From Sivonenia sp049582005 (GTDB lineage: Bacteria; Cyanobacteriota; Cyanobacteriia; Gloeobacterales; PMM-0068): a stretch of 42,711 nt of DNA. The stretch is taken from NCBI GenBank assembly GCA_049582005.1, contig JBAUTB010000039.1, positions 1-42,711 on the forward strand, read 5' to 3'. The notes beneath the pieces were generated by a model. That model saw only the letters and a list, made by a program, of their open reading frames with translations, had not been told where the DNA came from and searched no databases. Numbering within the stretch: position 1 is the stretch's first letter; each line of letters opens with the position of its first letter. Of the stretch, positions 8,636 through 16,869 are shown in pieces. Position numbers and translations under genes: made by a program.

Positions 8636-9202
8636 TCAATCTCTGGGGATGATTACGCCAAAACCACCATGATTGCGTTCGTAAACAACATTAATCTGAT
8701 TCGTGTCTTTGTTACGGAATACAAAGAAATCATGTCCCACGAGTCCCAATTGCTCTGCTGCTTCCTCAATAGATAAAGGAGCCATCGCAAAGTACTTCAT
8801 TCGCACTACTTCTTTAGGCAGTTGAGCTATTTTAGGGCTCTCTAAATTGCCGTTATTTTCTGTAGTGCTACTGGCTGCTATGGCAGTCTTCTCTCTAGCT
8901 TTCGCTCTTACCCGTTCTTTGTACTTGCGCAACTGCCGCTGTAGCTTGTCCGCAACGACATCGAGGCTAGCATAAAGGCTCTCAGAAGCTTCCTCTGAGC
9001 GTACTACGGTACCGTTAGCGTAAACGGTGACTTCAGCTATATGACCCCCACTAATACGTGGATTTTTTGCTACAGATAGATGAACATCGACTTCAGTAAT
9101 CAATTGGTTAAAAGGGTCTACCGCCTTATGAATTTTAGTGTTTACATAGTCTCGAATTGCGTCGGTGATCTCGATGTTTTTCCCTTGGATCACTAGGTTC
9201 AT
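8636..9202 (-). CDS. lrtA: Long-form ribosome hibernation promoting factor (LrtA)
   Basis: The protein binds the 30S decoding region and dimerises ribosomes into inactive 100S particles. The N-terminal S30AE domain starts NLVIQGKNIEITDAIRDYVN and runs to about residue 105. A variable acidic linker follows, then the C-terminal dimerisation domain (about 133-188: VVRMKYFAMAPLSIEEAAEQ through HGGFGVIIPR). The start at 9202 is chosen because AAGGA lies 8 bases before it. The ATG at 9211 overlaps that ribosome binding site. In cyanobacteria lrtA is known as a light-repressed transcript induced in the dark. Confidence 0.96.
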   Translation of the reverse strand: MNLVIQGKNIEITDAIRDYVNTKIHKAVDPFNQLITEVDVHLSVAKNPRISGGHIAEVTVYANGTVVRSEEASESLYASLDVVADKLQRQLRKYKERVRAKAREKTAIAASSTTENNGNLESPKIAQLPKEVVRMKYFAMAPLSIEEAAEQLGLVGHDFFVFRNKDTNQINVVYERNHGGFGVIIPRD

Positions 9203-9252
9203 AAGCACCATCCTTCTGTGTAGACAACAACAGAGCTAGAATTGCCTCCACC

Positions 9253-9583
9253 CTAGCATTTCGGGCTTGATGACATGATTTTGCTTACCATCTCTTTACT
9301 TTTCGTTAACGTTTCTTGAAATAGCTTCTGTCGCTGCTCCCGTGGTTTACAATAGCTAACACCTATGGGGATTTCTTTATCATTGCGGTAAAAAATTAAT
9401 GATTTAGAAGTGAGTGATTTAGCTAGGGAAAGCAACTTACTTCTTCCATCCGCTATGGGATTTTATTTCTACGTGAGCCGCGAACCAAGTGCGCAATTGT
9501 ACAGATTGAGCTTCGTCCAAATCTTCTAAAAGTAAAGCAATAGGATATAAACCTGAATTTTGCTCGGTCCACTGAATATTAGT
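9253..9583 (-). pseudogene. Decayed ORF in two frames
   Basis: Two open stretches on the minus strand overlap and look like one broken coding sequence. The upstream part (9437-9583) reads QWTEQNSGLYPIALLLEDLD and then LRTWFAAHVEIKSHSGWKK before a stop. The downstream part (9253-9462) continues in another frame with SKLLSLAKSLTSKSLIFYRN and ends KSKEMVSKIMSSSPKC. Both look protein-like, and joining them at about 9440-9462 would give a product of roughly 100 residues. I do not recognise the family. A further AT-rich ORF at 9526-9726 on the same strand may be unrelated. A sequencing error rather than true decay is possible. Confidence 0.35.
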
Positions 9584-9786
9584 TTAATAAATTTTACAAC
9601 TAAAAGGTATAAAATTTGTCTGTAGTATATTAGTCTAGGAAAAGATATTTTTTGATTTCCAAAGTCACGGTAAATCCCATCCAGATAATTAATATTTTTT
9701 GCTCTTTGTGCTTTATAGTCAACCATTTACTCAGGGTAATCCTTGGCTTTGAATAGACTTGTCTCCCAGGGAGAGTCTAGATATTC

Positions 9787-10413
9787 CTAGGGAATGTCCT
9801 TCAATTCAGGTATCCATCTACGGATAAACTCTGCGTCAGGATCACAGCGGTCTACTCCGTACTGCTCGGCGCTATAAATACGGGTCCAGCGTTTATCGAC
9901 ACAGTGGGTAATTCCGGCTTGCATTTGATGTTGATAGTGGTCGATGCAGGTCTCACCCCCAATTAGATGACGTATACCGTGCAAAGCTCCAAACCACCAG
10001 TCGATATTCAATAGATTTGTTAAAAAGCTGCTGTGCAAGGCTCTCGTCCTAAAGTTAAGAAAGCCTGTGGTCTTGAGGCAGCGGGCACTAGCATCTACCA
10101 GCGGGAATCCTGTTAAACCATCACACCACGCTTGATAGTGCTCAGGAAAACTTTCTGGCTCTTGCTGCGTCTCATCAAATCCCTTGTATAAAGACTGCAA
10201 TCCTTGAAACCGTAGGTCCTGATAAGTGGGATAGTCTATGAGTTCTTTGCTCAATCCCGGACAGTCAAACCACCGTATGTTCAGATGAAGGAGGTTCGGA
10301 TCAAGAATGAAAACAGGAATAATGGAACCCCGTTGGGCAGCTCGTACTAAGGCAGGATGATCTCGCAAGCGTAGGTCTCCACAAAACCAGAGCAAGGTAC
10401 AGACCATAATCAA
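9787..10413 (-). CDS. Internally deleted photolyase/cryptochrome-like protein
   Basis: Residues 1-35 match the start of the photolyase antenna domain (LLWFCGDLRLRDHPALVRAA, then VFILDP). From about residue 95 the sequence matches the C-terminal part of the FAD domain: GLTGFPLVDASARCLKTTGF, then LHSSFLTNLLNIDWWFG, DHYQHQMQAG and AEFIRRWIPELKDIP. Full-length photolyases have about 450-500 residues. Here there are 208, so most of the antenna domain and the first part of the FAD domain are missing, yet the frame is intact. The flavin pocket cannot be complete, so repair activity is unlikely. It may be a decaying gene or a reduced protein with a new role. Confidence 0.75.
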   Translation of the reverse strand: MIMVCTLLWFCGDLRLRDHPALVRAAQRGSIIPVFILDPNLLHLNIRWFDCPGLSKELIDYPTYQDLRFQGLQSLYKGFDETQQEPESFPEHYQAWCDGLTGFPLVDASARCLKTTGFLNFRTRALHSSFLTNLLNIDWWFGALHGIRHLIGGETCIDHYQHQMQAGITHCVDKRWTRIYSAEQYGVDRCDPDAEFIRRWIPELKDIP

Positions 10414-10432
10414 CCAAATCCAAAAGCGCTAA

Positions 10433-10446
10433 ATATTGCGCAATAT
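10433..10446. promoter_or_regulatory. Perfect 14-bp palindrome in a divergent intergenic region
   Basis: The sequence ATATTGCGCAATAT is self-complementary. It lies 20 bases upstream of the photolyase-like start and about 90 bases upstream of the divergent small membrane protein gene. It could be an operator for a dimeric regulator acting on either gene. No matching second site was found by eye. Confidence 0.3.
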
Positions 10447-10535
10447 GTTGTTATATTCCGTTACTTTAATAATTTTAACTTATCGAAGTTAGAAGTTATG
10501 GGTATATTGATAGACACGAATGAATTCTTAAAAAT

Positions 10536-10760
10536 ATGGCTACGCTTGTGGACAAGAAAGGCAATAAGGTCAACAAAGATAATAGGGCCAATGAAGAATT
10601 TGAGTGGGACAACCGCAGGTATGAGTCCGTGGTTGAGGAAAACAATGGTGCTCCCGTAAGCTGGATGGATAAGGCGATCGGGATGGGGTTGATGTTGTTT
10701 GGAACTTCCAGTTTGGTTGTAGCTGTAGGCTTTATGGCTTGGACGATGTTTGTTCGCTAA
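10536..10760 (+). CDS. Small single-pass membrane protein
   Basis: The product has 74 residues. The N-terminal 42 residues are hydrophilic and charged (MATLVDKKGNKVNKDNRAN). One transmembrane helix follows at about residues 47-71 (AIGMGLMLFGTSSLVVAVGF and on). It ends MFVR with almost no tail, so the N-terminus would face one side of the membrane with the helix as anchor. The size and layout resemble small accessory subunits of photosynthetic complexes, but I cannot place it in a named family. No clear ribosome binding site precedes the ATG. Its last 29 bases overlap the end of the convergent ferrochelatase-like gene. Confidence 0.7.
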   Translation: MATLVDKKGNKVNKDNRANEEFEWDNRRYESVVEENNGAPVSWMDKAIGMGLMLFGTSSLVVAVGFMAWTMFVR

Positions 10761-11748
10761 GGAATCTGGCTTCATTTCCTGTTGTTATCAAAGGACTTAG
10801 CCAGCGCACCAATAGTTTTAGAAAGCCAGGGTCATCATTTGGGCAAGGTAGTTGTGTGCATGGGATCCGCCTTTTTCTAAGGTGGCGTATGGTACGCCCC
10901 AGATCTAAGAGAGTTTCATGGTTATCAGTAGCAGAACCAATGGGGCAGAATACTAAGGTTTTTGCGCCCAAATGCAGCAAATTCTCTGCGGCTTGATTGA
11001 CATCTGGGCGGGTCCAGCCCACAGGGATATTGTGGTTTAGCCAACCGATGGAAATCAAAGGAAATTGATGGACCAATCTTTGGCGCACGGCTTCATAGAG
11101 ACTTTGATTTTCCCGAATCCCAGTATCGTATCCTCTTGTTTCTAGAGGAGAGCCGTAGGTCATCAGCACCAATCCCACCTGAGATGGGTTATAGATGCCA
11201 TTGGTCTGAATAATTTGATGGGTCAGGAAGGTGCCGATCCAGTCGTGGTAGTCGCTACGCTCTGTGAAGGAGGGAAGGCAGCGGAAGTCCTGGATATTTA
11301 AAACTTGATTGACCTGTTGGACAGTGATGCCTGTGGTGAAAGCGGAGTCAATCACGAGCAGAGGAAAAAGGACCAATCGTTCAAATCCTTGGGCTTGGAT
11401 CTGGGTTAAAACCTGCTCCGGCAAAAATCCATCGCAAAAATTGAAGGCCTTGAATACTTGGATATCTCTTCCGTATTCAGCTTGCAGGTATCGCTCTACC
11501 CCAATTCGTTGTTTCTCAAAAATCCAGTTATAGGGAGATTGAAACCGATGTTCTTGCTCCCATTCCCGATGGTCCCACCAAGAAAGAATCCGCGTCAGCA
11601 GTGCATCACTCCAAGGAGTGTTGGGAAGAAACTTCCCCGCCAAGAGCGTCAGAGCCTTGTAGTTATAGTCATAAAAGTCCCGAGGACTCTTGTGGGCTGG
11701 TACTTCGCCATACCCTACCAGCAAGACAGCGGTTTTTTTCAAGACCAA
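10732..11748 (-). CDS. Ferrochelatase-like protein lacking the first active-site histidine
   Basis: The 338 residues follow the class II chelatase fold: AVLLVGYGEVP at the N-terminus, RLVLFPLLVIDSAFTTG in the middle, and FCPIGSATDNHETLLDLGRT near residues 268-286. That last segment matches the ferrochelatase signature, with H277 and E278 conserved. The first metal-binding histidine, normally in an S(A/F)HG(L/I)P motif, is replaced: the equivalent segment reads VLMTYGSPLE, with Y198. This makes ordinary iron insertion into porphyrin doubtful. It could be a divergent paralogue with another metal or a non-catalytic role. The C-terminal chlorophyll-binding extension of cyanobacterial HemH is absent. 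Confidence 0.65.
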   Translation of the reverse strand: MVLKKTAVLLVGYGEVPAHKSPRDFYDYNYKALTLLAGKFLPNTPWSDALLTRILSWWDHREWEQEHRFQSPYNWIFEKQRIGVERYLQAEYGRDIQVFKAFNFCDGFLPEQVLTQIQAQGFERLVLFPLLVIDSAFTTGITVQQVNQVLNIQDFRCLPSFTERSDYHDWIGTFLTHQIIQTNGIYNPSQVGLVLMTYGSPLETRGYDTGIRENQSLYEAVRQRLVHQFPLISIGWLNHNIPVGWTRPDVNQAAENLLHLGAKTLVFCPIGSATDNHETLLDLGRTIRHLRKRRIPCTQLPCPNDDPGFLKLLVRWLSPLITTGNEARFLSEQTSSKP

Positions 11749-12013
11749 TCAATATGGGTGGGAGATTCTACCCATTTTAGGGGGTAGGTTCAGTATTGGT
11801 TATTTTCCACCACAGAATTCTTAAGGCTTATCTCCCACAACGCTCGGACTTCTGTGTTTTCATATCCTTGAGACAAATCCTGCTGTTTAGGCAAATATTG
11901 ACTTCGCTTAAAGCTGATTGATTACGACAGCAGTGTGAAAGCTCTCAGCATAATGCTCGAATTAAAATGTTATTTTGAGAATAGTCCATTGAATTCGTGA
12001 TACTTACTGCGCA

Positions 12014-12391
12014 ATGGAGTTTTTGCTTACTTCTTTCATCTATCCTCTTCAGAAGCCGCTCACGTTATCTAAGCAGTTGGGCTTTAGTTTAAATAATCCT
12101 CAAACAAGTGAGGAAATAGAGGCGGTAAAAGACTATCTTTTGCGTTCTTATGAATCAGGATATGATTATAAATTCCCAATCTATTCTGTTAAAGATATAG
12201 TTGCTATAGAAAGTATTTTAATCACTTTTAGGGATTCACTTTTAGGAGAAGATTTCTATTTAGCTAACAAATTCATTCAGTACGAGCGGAACACTATTTT
12301 TGACTTTCTTGCAAGCATCTGGATTATTGCTCGTTTTGAAGACGAAGGTATTGGTAAAGCACTTCGAGAAGAACACCAAAAAATGCTCTAA
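12014..12391 (+). CDS. Hypothetical protein
   Basis: This 125-residue ORF is AT-rich compared with its neighbours. It starts with a hydrophobic stretch (MEFLLTSFIYPLQKPLTLSK), then an acidic helical region (SEEIEAVKDYLLRSYES) and a mixed C-terminal half with IFDFLASIWIIARFEDEGIG. I do not recognise a family. No clear ribosome binding site precedes the ATG. It lies at the left end of an accessory patch just before a RelBE-type pair, and its low GC content suggests transfer. It could be the remnant of a longer gene. Confidence 0.5.
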   Translation: MEFLLTSFIYPLQKPLTLSKQLGFSLNNPQTSEEIEAVKDYLLRSYESGYDYKFPIYSVKDIVAIESILITFRDSLLGEDFYLANKFIQYERNTIFDFLASIWIIARFEDEGIGKALREEHQKML

Positions 12392-12568
12392 GAGGGGGGT
12401 GCGTTTGCAAGTTTGTAGATGAAATGCGAACACTAGTCGCTATAGAGCATCGATCGGAACGCGACTGATGGGCAATCTGTGAGGAGGAAATACCTTCCAA
12501 GCAGAGGAGATGAGCGATACAATTTACTCAGCCTCATAAACTGTTCAACCTTAGAATAGTCCAACGCC

Positions 12569-12796
12569 ATGAATACTTTCGATCAGGCTCTAGAAACCGC
12601 TCTAAAATTGCCCTATGAGCAGCAGGAAATGCTGATCAGAATTCTGCAAAACCGCCACCACGAGAGTCGCCGTGCAGAAATGGCTGAGGATGCCCAACAA
12701 ACCTTGGCTGATTTCCGTGCAGGTAAATTTCGGCACCAGTCAGCAGAGAATGTCATTGCAGTGCTACGCCAGTTTTTGCAAGAGTCTGAAGAATGA
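12569..12796 (+). CDS. RelB-type antitoxin
   Basis: This small acidic protein of 75 residues begins FDQALETALKLPYEQQEMLI, typical of antitoxins found with RelE/ParE-family toxins. The remainder is helical and charged, and would wrap around the toxin. The TGA stop overlaps the toxin start (ATGA), which indicates translational coupling. Such pairs are usually autoregulated by the complex. Confidence 0.8.
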   Translation: MNTFDQALETALKLPYEQQEMLIRILQNRHHESRRAEMAEDAQQTLADFRAGKFRHQSAENVIAVLRQFLQESEE

Positions 12797-13077
12797 GACC
12801 GTTGGTTCTGACTCCAAAATTTAAACGAGCATTCCGTAAGTTTGTGAAACGAAACGTTGACCTTCAGCAACGCATTGAAGAGACTCTGCAACAAATGGAA
12901 GCAGACGTATTTGCCCTGAATTTAGGGACTCACAAACTGAGCGGTAAGTTTAACGGTCTTCAATCCTGCTCTTGTGGCTATGACGGTCGTGTTATTTTCT
13001 CCATTGAACAAGATATGGAAACAAACACTGAAGTCATCGTTTTGCTTGACATTGGAACGCACGATGAAGTTTATTAA
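12793..13077 (+). CDS. RelE/YafQ-family mRNA interferase toxin
   Basis: The 94-residue basic protein starts with LVLTPKFKRAFRKFVKRN, the usual entry into the RelE fold, and ends with VIVLLDIGTHDEVY. That end is the typical C-terminus of the RelE/StbE and YafQ group, whose final histidine and tyrosine help in ribosome-dependent mRNA cleavage. The central part shows HKLSGKFNGLQSCSCGYDGR followed by VIFSI, also as in the family. It is intact and paired with the upstream antitoxin. Confidence 0.88.
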   Translation: MRPLVLTPKFKRAFRKFVKRNVDLQQRIEETLQQMEADVFALNLGTHKLSGKFNGLQSCSCGYDGRVIFSIEQDMETNTEVIVLLDIGTHDEVY

Positions 13078-13179
13078 CTAGGACAATAGCTGCAGTGGTA
13101 TGACAACCTCAATACACGCTGCCTGCATGATCATATTCCATGCCTCTCCGAACCGTATTGATGAGCAATCAGCTATGAT

Positions 13180-13413
13180 TTGTGCATGGAGTTTGAATGG
13201 GATGAGTCAAAAGCCACGGCTAACCTAAAGAAGCACGATATCAGCTTTGAAGAAGCCAAAACCACCTTTGATAATATGTTGGCAGTTATTTTTGATGATG
13301 AAGCTCACTCAGTGGGTGAGAAGCAAGAGATTATTATTGGGCACTCCCAAAACAATCGATTGCTATGCAACCCAAACGGGATTTCTCAGCAAAGAAGGAG
13401 GACAGTTAGATAA
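13180..13413 (+). pseudogene. Truncated BrnT-type toxin
   Basis: Residues 1-61 match BrnT toxins well: MEFEWDESKATANLKKHDIS, then FEEAKTTFDNMLAVIFDDEA, HSVGEKQEIIIGHS and NNRLL. After that the sequence changes to a short basic tail (CNPNGISQQRRRTVR) and stops. The usual C-terminal strand and helix (RIISARKAT and beyond) are missing, and no BrnA antitoxin gene follows because alaS starts 30 bases later. The fold would lack its last strand and catalytic arginines, so it is most likely a dead remnant. The real start may be the second methionine. Confidence 0.72.
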
Positions 13414-13443
13414 AATAGAAGACCATACCCAATATGCATACCC

Positions 13444-16080
13444 ATGTTGACTTCACTATCGGGCGCTCAAATCCGTGAAACATTCCTTGGGTTCTTCGAA
13501 TCCCAAGGACACAAAAGACTGAGTAGTGCTTCTCTCGTACCGGAAGACCCGACCGTGTTGCTTACGATTGCGGGAATGCTTCCCTTTAAGCCGATTTTTT
13601 TAGGGCAACAGGAGCCGCTATTCCCTCGTGTCACCACTTCGCAAAAGTGCATCCGCACCAATGACATTGAGAACGTAGGACGGACCAATCGCCACCATAC
13701 TTTTTTTGAAATGCTTGGTAATTTCAGTTTTGGCGATTACTTCAAAAAGGAAGCGATTCAGTGGGCTTGGGAACTAGTCACTAAAGAATATGGAGTGCCG
13801 CCAGAGCGGCTGGTTGTGAGTGTTTTTGAAGAGGATGATGAAGCCGAAGCTATCTGGCGGGATGTGGTGGGGGTTTCTCCCCAGCGCATCCTCCGGATGG
13901 GAGCGGCAGATAACTTTTGGGAGTCAGGACCTACCGGGCCTTGTGGGCCTTGCTCGGAGATTTATTTCGATTTCAAACCCGAATTTGGGGATGCACACAT
14001 CGATCTGGAAGATGATCAGCGCTTCCTGGAAATCTATAACCTGGTCTTCATGGAGCAAAATAAGGATGCTCAAGGACGTCTGACCGAACTACCCAAGAAG
14101 AATATTGATACGGGTATGGGCTTGGAGCGGATGGCACAAGTGCTGCAGCAGGTAGACAACAACTACGAAACCGACCTGTTGTTCCCGATTGTTCACAAAG
14201 CGGGCCTGCTCGCAGGCATAGAGTACAAAATGGCCACTGAAACCCAAAAGCGGGCGATGAAAGTCATCGGTGACCACATGCGCGCAGTGGTGCATTTGAT
14301 TGCCGATGGGGTGACACCTTCCAATCTCAAGCGAGGCTATGTCCTGCGCAGGTTGCTGCGTCGGGCCATTCGCTACGGAAGGCAGTTAGGGATTACGGGT
14401 TCCTTTACGCCTGTTCTCGCGCAGATTGTGATTGAGGGGGCTTCCGATGTCTACCCGCACCTCTTGCAAAAACAAAATTGGATTATGCAAAATCTCCAAC
14501 TGGAAGAGCGGCAGTTTGGACAGACTTTGGAGCGGGGAGAACGACGGCTCCAAGATGTGATAGCACGGACTAGTGATAGTAAAGTAATCTCTGGGCAAGA
14601 TGCCTTTGATCTCTATACGACCTATGGTTTTCCGGTTGAACTTACCCTGGAAATCGCGGAGGAACAGGAGTTTACCGTAGATTTGGCAGAATGTGAACGG
14701 CTGATTGCTGAATTCAACCAAAGCAGCAGTAGTGAAGAGTTTGCCATTGACCTGACGAAAGCGGCTCAAGGAGAACTAACGGGCCTTGAGAAAACTGAAT
14801 TTATTGGCTACGAGCAGCTAATCGCGCCCGCAAACATCCTGGCTTTATTGGGATTGCCGGAGCACTCTAGCCTTAAACAAGCAGAAGCAGGACAAGAAAT
14901 CCAGGTGATTTTAGACCAGACCCCATTTTATGCGGAATCGGGCGGTCAAGTTGGAGACCAAGGTTATCTCTCTGGGAACCATGTTTTGGCGCGTGTCTTA
15001 GATGTACACAAACAGGGAGAGGTATTCCTCCATCGTGCTCTGGTGGAACGAGGAATCTTGAAGGAAGGGGATTTGGTCACGGCTCAGGTGGATAGTGCTC
15101 ATCGAAGACGGGCTCAGGCTCACCACACCGCGACCCATTTGCTTCAAGCCGCCCTCAAAAAAGTGGTGGATGAAAACATCGCTCAAGCCGGGTCTTTAGT
15201 TGCTCCTGACCGTCTGCGCTTTGACTTTAATTGCCCACGAGCGCTAACAGAAACAGAACTCCATGAAGTCGAAACCACCATCAATCAATGGATTGTCGAA
15301 GCCCATCGCTTAGATGTCCAAGTGATGCCTTTGGCTCAGGCTAAGGAGAAGGGAGCGGTGGCAAACTTTGGGGATAAATACGGCAATGTGGTGCGGGTCA
15401 TTGATATGCCCGGTGTCAGCATGGAACTGTGTGGTGGTACCCATGTTAGTAATACCGTGGAATTGGGCCTATTCAAGATTGTCAGTGAATCAGGAGTGGC
15501 TGCGGGTATTCGCCGGATTGAAGCGGTATCCGGCATGGGTGCCTTTGAATATCTGGCTGTCCGGGACCAAGTAACCAAAACTCTGGCCCAAGAGCTGAAA
15601 GTACCTGTAGAAGAATTACCGCAGCGGATAGCGGCGCTGCAAGCGGAACTTAGACAAGCCCAAAAGACTATGGAACAGCTTAAGGGCCAAATGGCGATCT
15701 TGCAGGCAGACCGTCTGCTCTCTCAAGTGGAAGTGCTCAACGGTCATAAGGTTTTGGTCGCTTCTTTAGGAGATACGGATCCAGAAAGCCTGAAAGTCGC
15801 AGCAGAACGACTCCTCCAAAAAATGGGAGCTGGAGCCGTGTTTTTAGGTTCTACACCCCAAGGGAAAGTTTCGCTAGTGGCGAATTTCAGCCCGGAAGTG
15901 GTGGCTACAGGCCTGCAAGCAGGAAAATTCATTGGGGCGATTGCCAAGCTCTGCGGCGGGGGTGGCGGCGGAAAGCCCAACTTTGCCCAAGCGGGAGGAA
16001 AAGATCCAGAAAAGCTGGCTGAAGCACTAACCCAGGCAAGGAGGGACTTAAAGAGCGCATTGCAAGGAGATATTTCCTAG
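13444..16080 (+). CDS. alaS: Alanyl-tRNA synthetase
   Basis: AlaS charges tRNA-Ala and edits mischarged tRNAs. The class II catalytic core begins LSGAQIRETFLGFFESQGHK, with motif 2 in NRHHTFFEMLGNFSFGDYF. The editing domain carries HHTATHLL and CGGTH zinc-site motifs at about residues 560-566 and 665-669. The C-Ala domain ends with the glycine-rich CGGGGGGKPNFAQAGGKD. At 878 residues it is full length. The window also encodes a tRNA-Ala(GGC) at 26526-26601. Confidence 0.97.
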   Translation: MLTSLSGAQIRETFLGFFESQGHKRLSSASLVPEDPTVLLTIAGMLPFKPIFLGQQEPLFPRVTTSQKCIRTNDIENVGRTNRHHTFFEMLGNFSFGDYFKKEAIQWAWELVTKEYGVPPERLVVSVFEEDDEAEAIWRDVVGVSPQRILRMGAADNFWESGPTGPCGPCSEIYFDFKPEFGDAHIDLEDDQRFLEIYNLVFMEQNKDAQGRLTELPKKNIDTGMGLERMAQVLQQVDNNYETDLLFPIVHKAGLLAGIEYKMATETQKRAMKVIGDHMRAVVHLIADGVTPSNLKRGYVLRRLLRRAIRYGRQLGITGSFTPVLAQIVIEGASDVYPHLLQKQNWIMQNLQLEERQFGQTLERGERRLQDVIARTSDSKVISGQDAFDLYTTYGFPVELTLEIAEEQEFTVDLAECERLIAEFNQSSSSEEFAIDLTKAAQGELTGLEKTEFIGYEQLIAPANILALLGLPEHSSLKQAEAGQEIQVILDQTPFYAESGGQVGDQGYLSGNHVLARVLDVHKQGEVFLHRALVERGILKEGDLVTAQVDSAHRRRAQAHHTATHLLQAALKKVVDENIAQAGSLVAPDRLRFDFNCPRALTETELHEVETTINQWIVEAHRLDVQVMPLAQAKEKGAVANFGDKYGNVVRVIDMPGVSMELCGGTHVSNTVELGLFKIVSESGVAAGIRRIEAVSGMGAFEYLAVRDQVTKTLAQELKVPVEELPQRIAALQAELRQAQKTMEQLKGQMAILQADRLLSQVEVLNGHKVLVASLGDTDPESLKVAAERLLQKMGAGAVFLGSTPQGKVSLVANFSPEVVATGLQAGKFIGAIAKLCGGGGGGKPNFAQAGGKDPEKLAEALTQARRDLKSALQGDIS

Positions 16081-16098
16081 ATTTAGGGTACAAATGTG

Positions 16099-16104
16099 TA
16101 TAAA
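16099..16104 (+). promoter_or_regulatory. Possible -10 box of the three-gene cassette
   Basis: TATAAA lies 29 bases upstream of the GTG start at 16133 in a short AT-rich gap after alaS. No convincing -35 box is seen, so this is a weak call. Confidence 0.25.
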
Positions 16105-16132
16105 TATAGTGGTACCAGTCGGACTCTGAATT

Positions 16133-16867
16133 GTGCTTAAGGCTAAAAATTTTCAAACAGTTATTCTTCAGGCGACCATCTTTACGCCAGATATTTCTGT
16201 TTCAACATTTTCAGCATCTAAAGCTTTGGCGATAATCCTCGGGAAGTATGCGCAACAATATGATGGCGCTCCCCAAGCACTAGCCTTACCGGAAGGGATT
16301 CCACCCGAGATTCCCCGAATTGTACTACAGAGCCAAGATGGAACTTTCAAGCTAGAAATTGCACCTCAACGAATTAATTCCTTTTGGATTCGCACCCAGG
16401 AAAATCAAGGGGAACCGGAAAACATGATAGATAGCTGTATTGAGGTGTTAAAGCACTATGTACGTGAAACTGACATGAATGTAGGTCGTCTTGCATTAAT
16501 TGTGACGCGAGCCCTCAAGACAGAATATCCTGCCAAATCACTGATCGAAAAGTTCTGCAAGCAAGAACTACAGACATCAATCTTCGGCCGTTCAGAAAAT
16601 TTTGAGATTCATAACCATAAGCGATATGGATTCAAAGGAACATCCATTGAGAATTTGTTTATTAATAGTTGGTTGAGGTGTAAGACTGGTGAAATGATTG
16701 CTGATGGAAAACCCGTCCCTGCTATTATTCTTGAACAGGATCTTAATACTCCCCTTGAAGAGATAGAGCAACGAAATTTTACAACTGACGAGATACAAAA
16801 CTACTTTGAGCAAACAGCGGATGAAGCTAAATCTGTCTTAGAACTCTATTTTCCAAGTGGAGATTAG
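16133..16867 (+). CDS. Cassette gene 1: unknown protein, TIGR04255-like
   Basis: The 244-residue product starts at a GTG codon. Its layout is an N-terminal strand-rich part (AKNFQTVILQATIFTPDISV), a middle segment IVLQSQDGTFKLEIAPQRIN, and a C-terminal part with ILEQDLNTPLEEIEQRNFTT followed by a helix (YFEQTADEAKSVLELYF). This order loosely resembles the sporadically distributed TIGR04255 family, whose function is unknown. I cannot confirm membership without a search. It has no signal peptide or membrane segment. The second gene follows after 2 bases and the third overlaps that one, so the three form a tight operon. GC content is lower than in alaS. Confidence 0.75.
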   Translation: MLKAKNFQTVILQATIFTPDISVSTFSASKALAIILGKYAQQYDGAPQALALPEGIPPEIPRIVLQSQDGTFKLEIAPQRINSFWIRTQENQGEPENMIDSCIEVLKHYVRETDMNVGRLALIVTRALKTEYPAKSLIEKFCKQELQTSIFGRSENFEIHNHKRYGFKGTSIENLFINSWLRCKTGEMIADGKPVPAIILEQDLNTPLEEIEQRNFTTDEIQNYFEQTADEAKSVLELYFPSGD

Positions 16868-16869
16868 TC

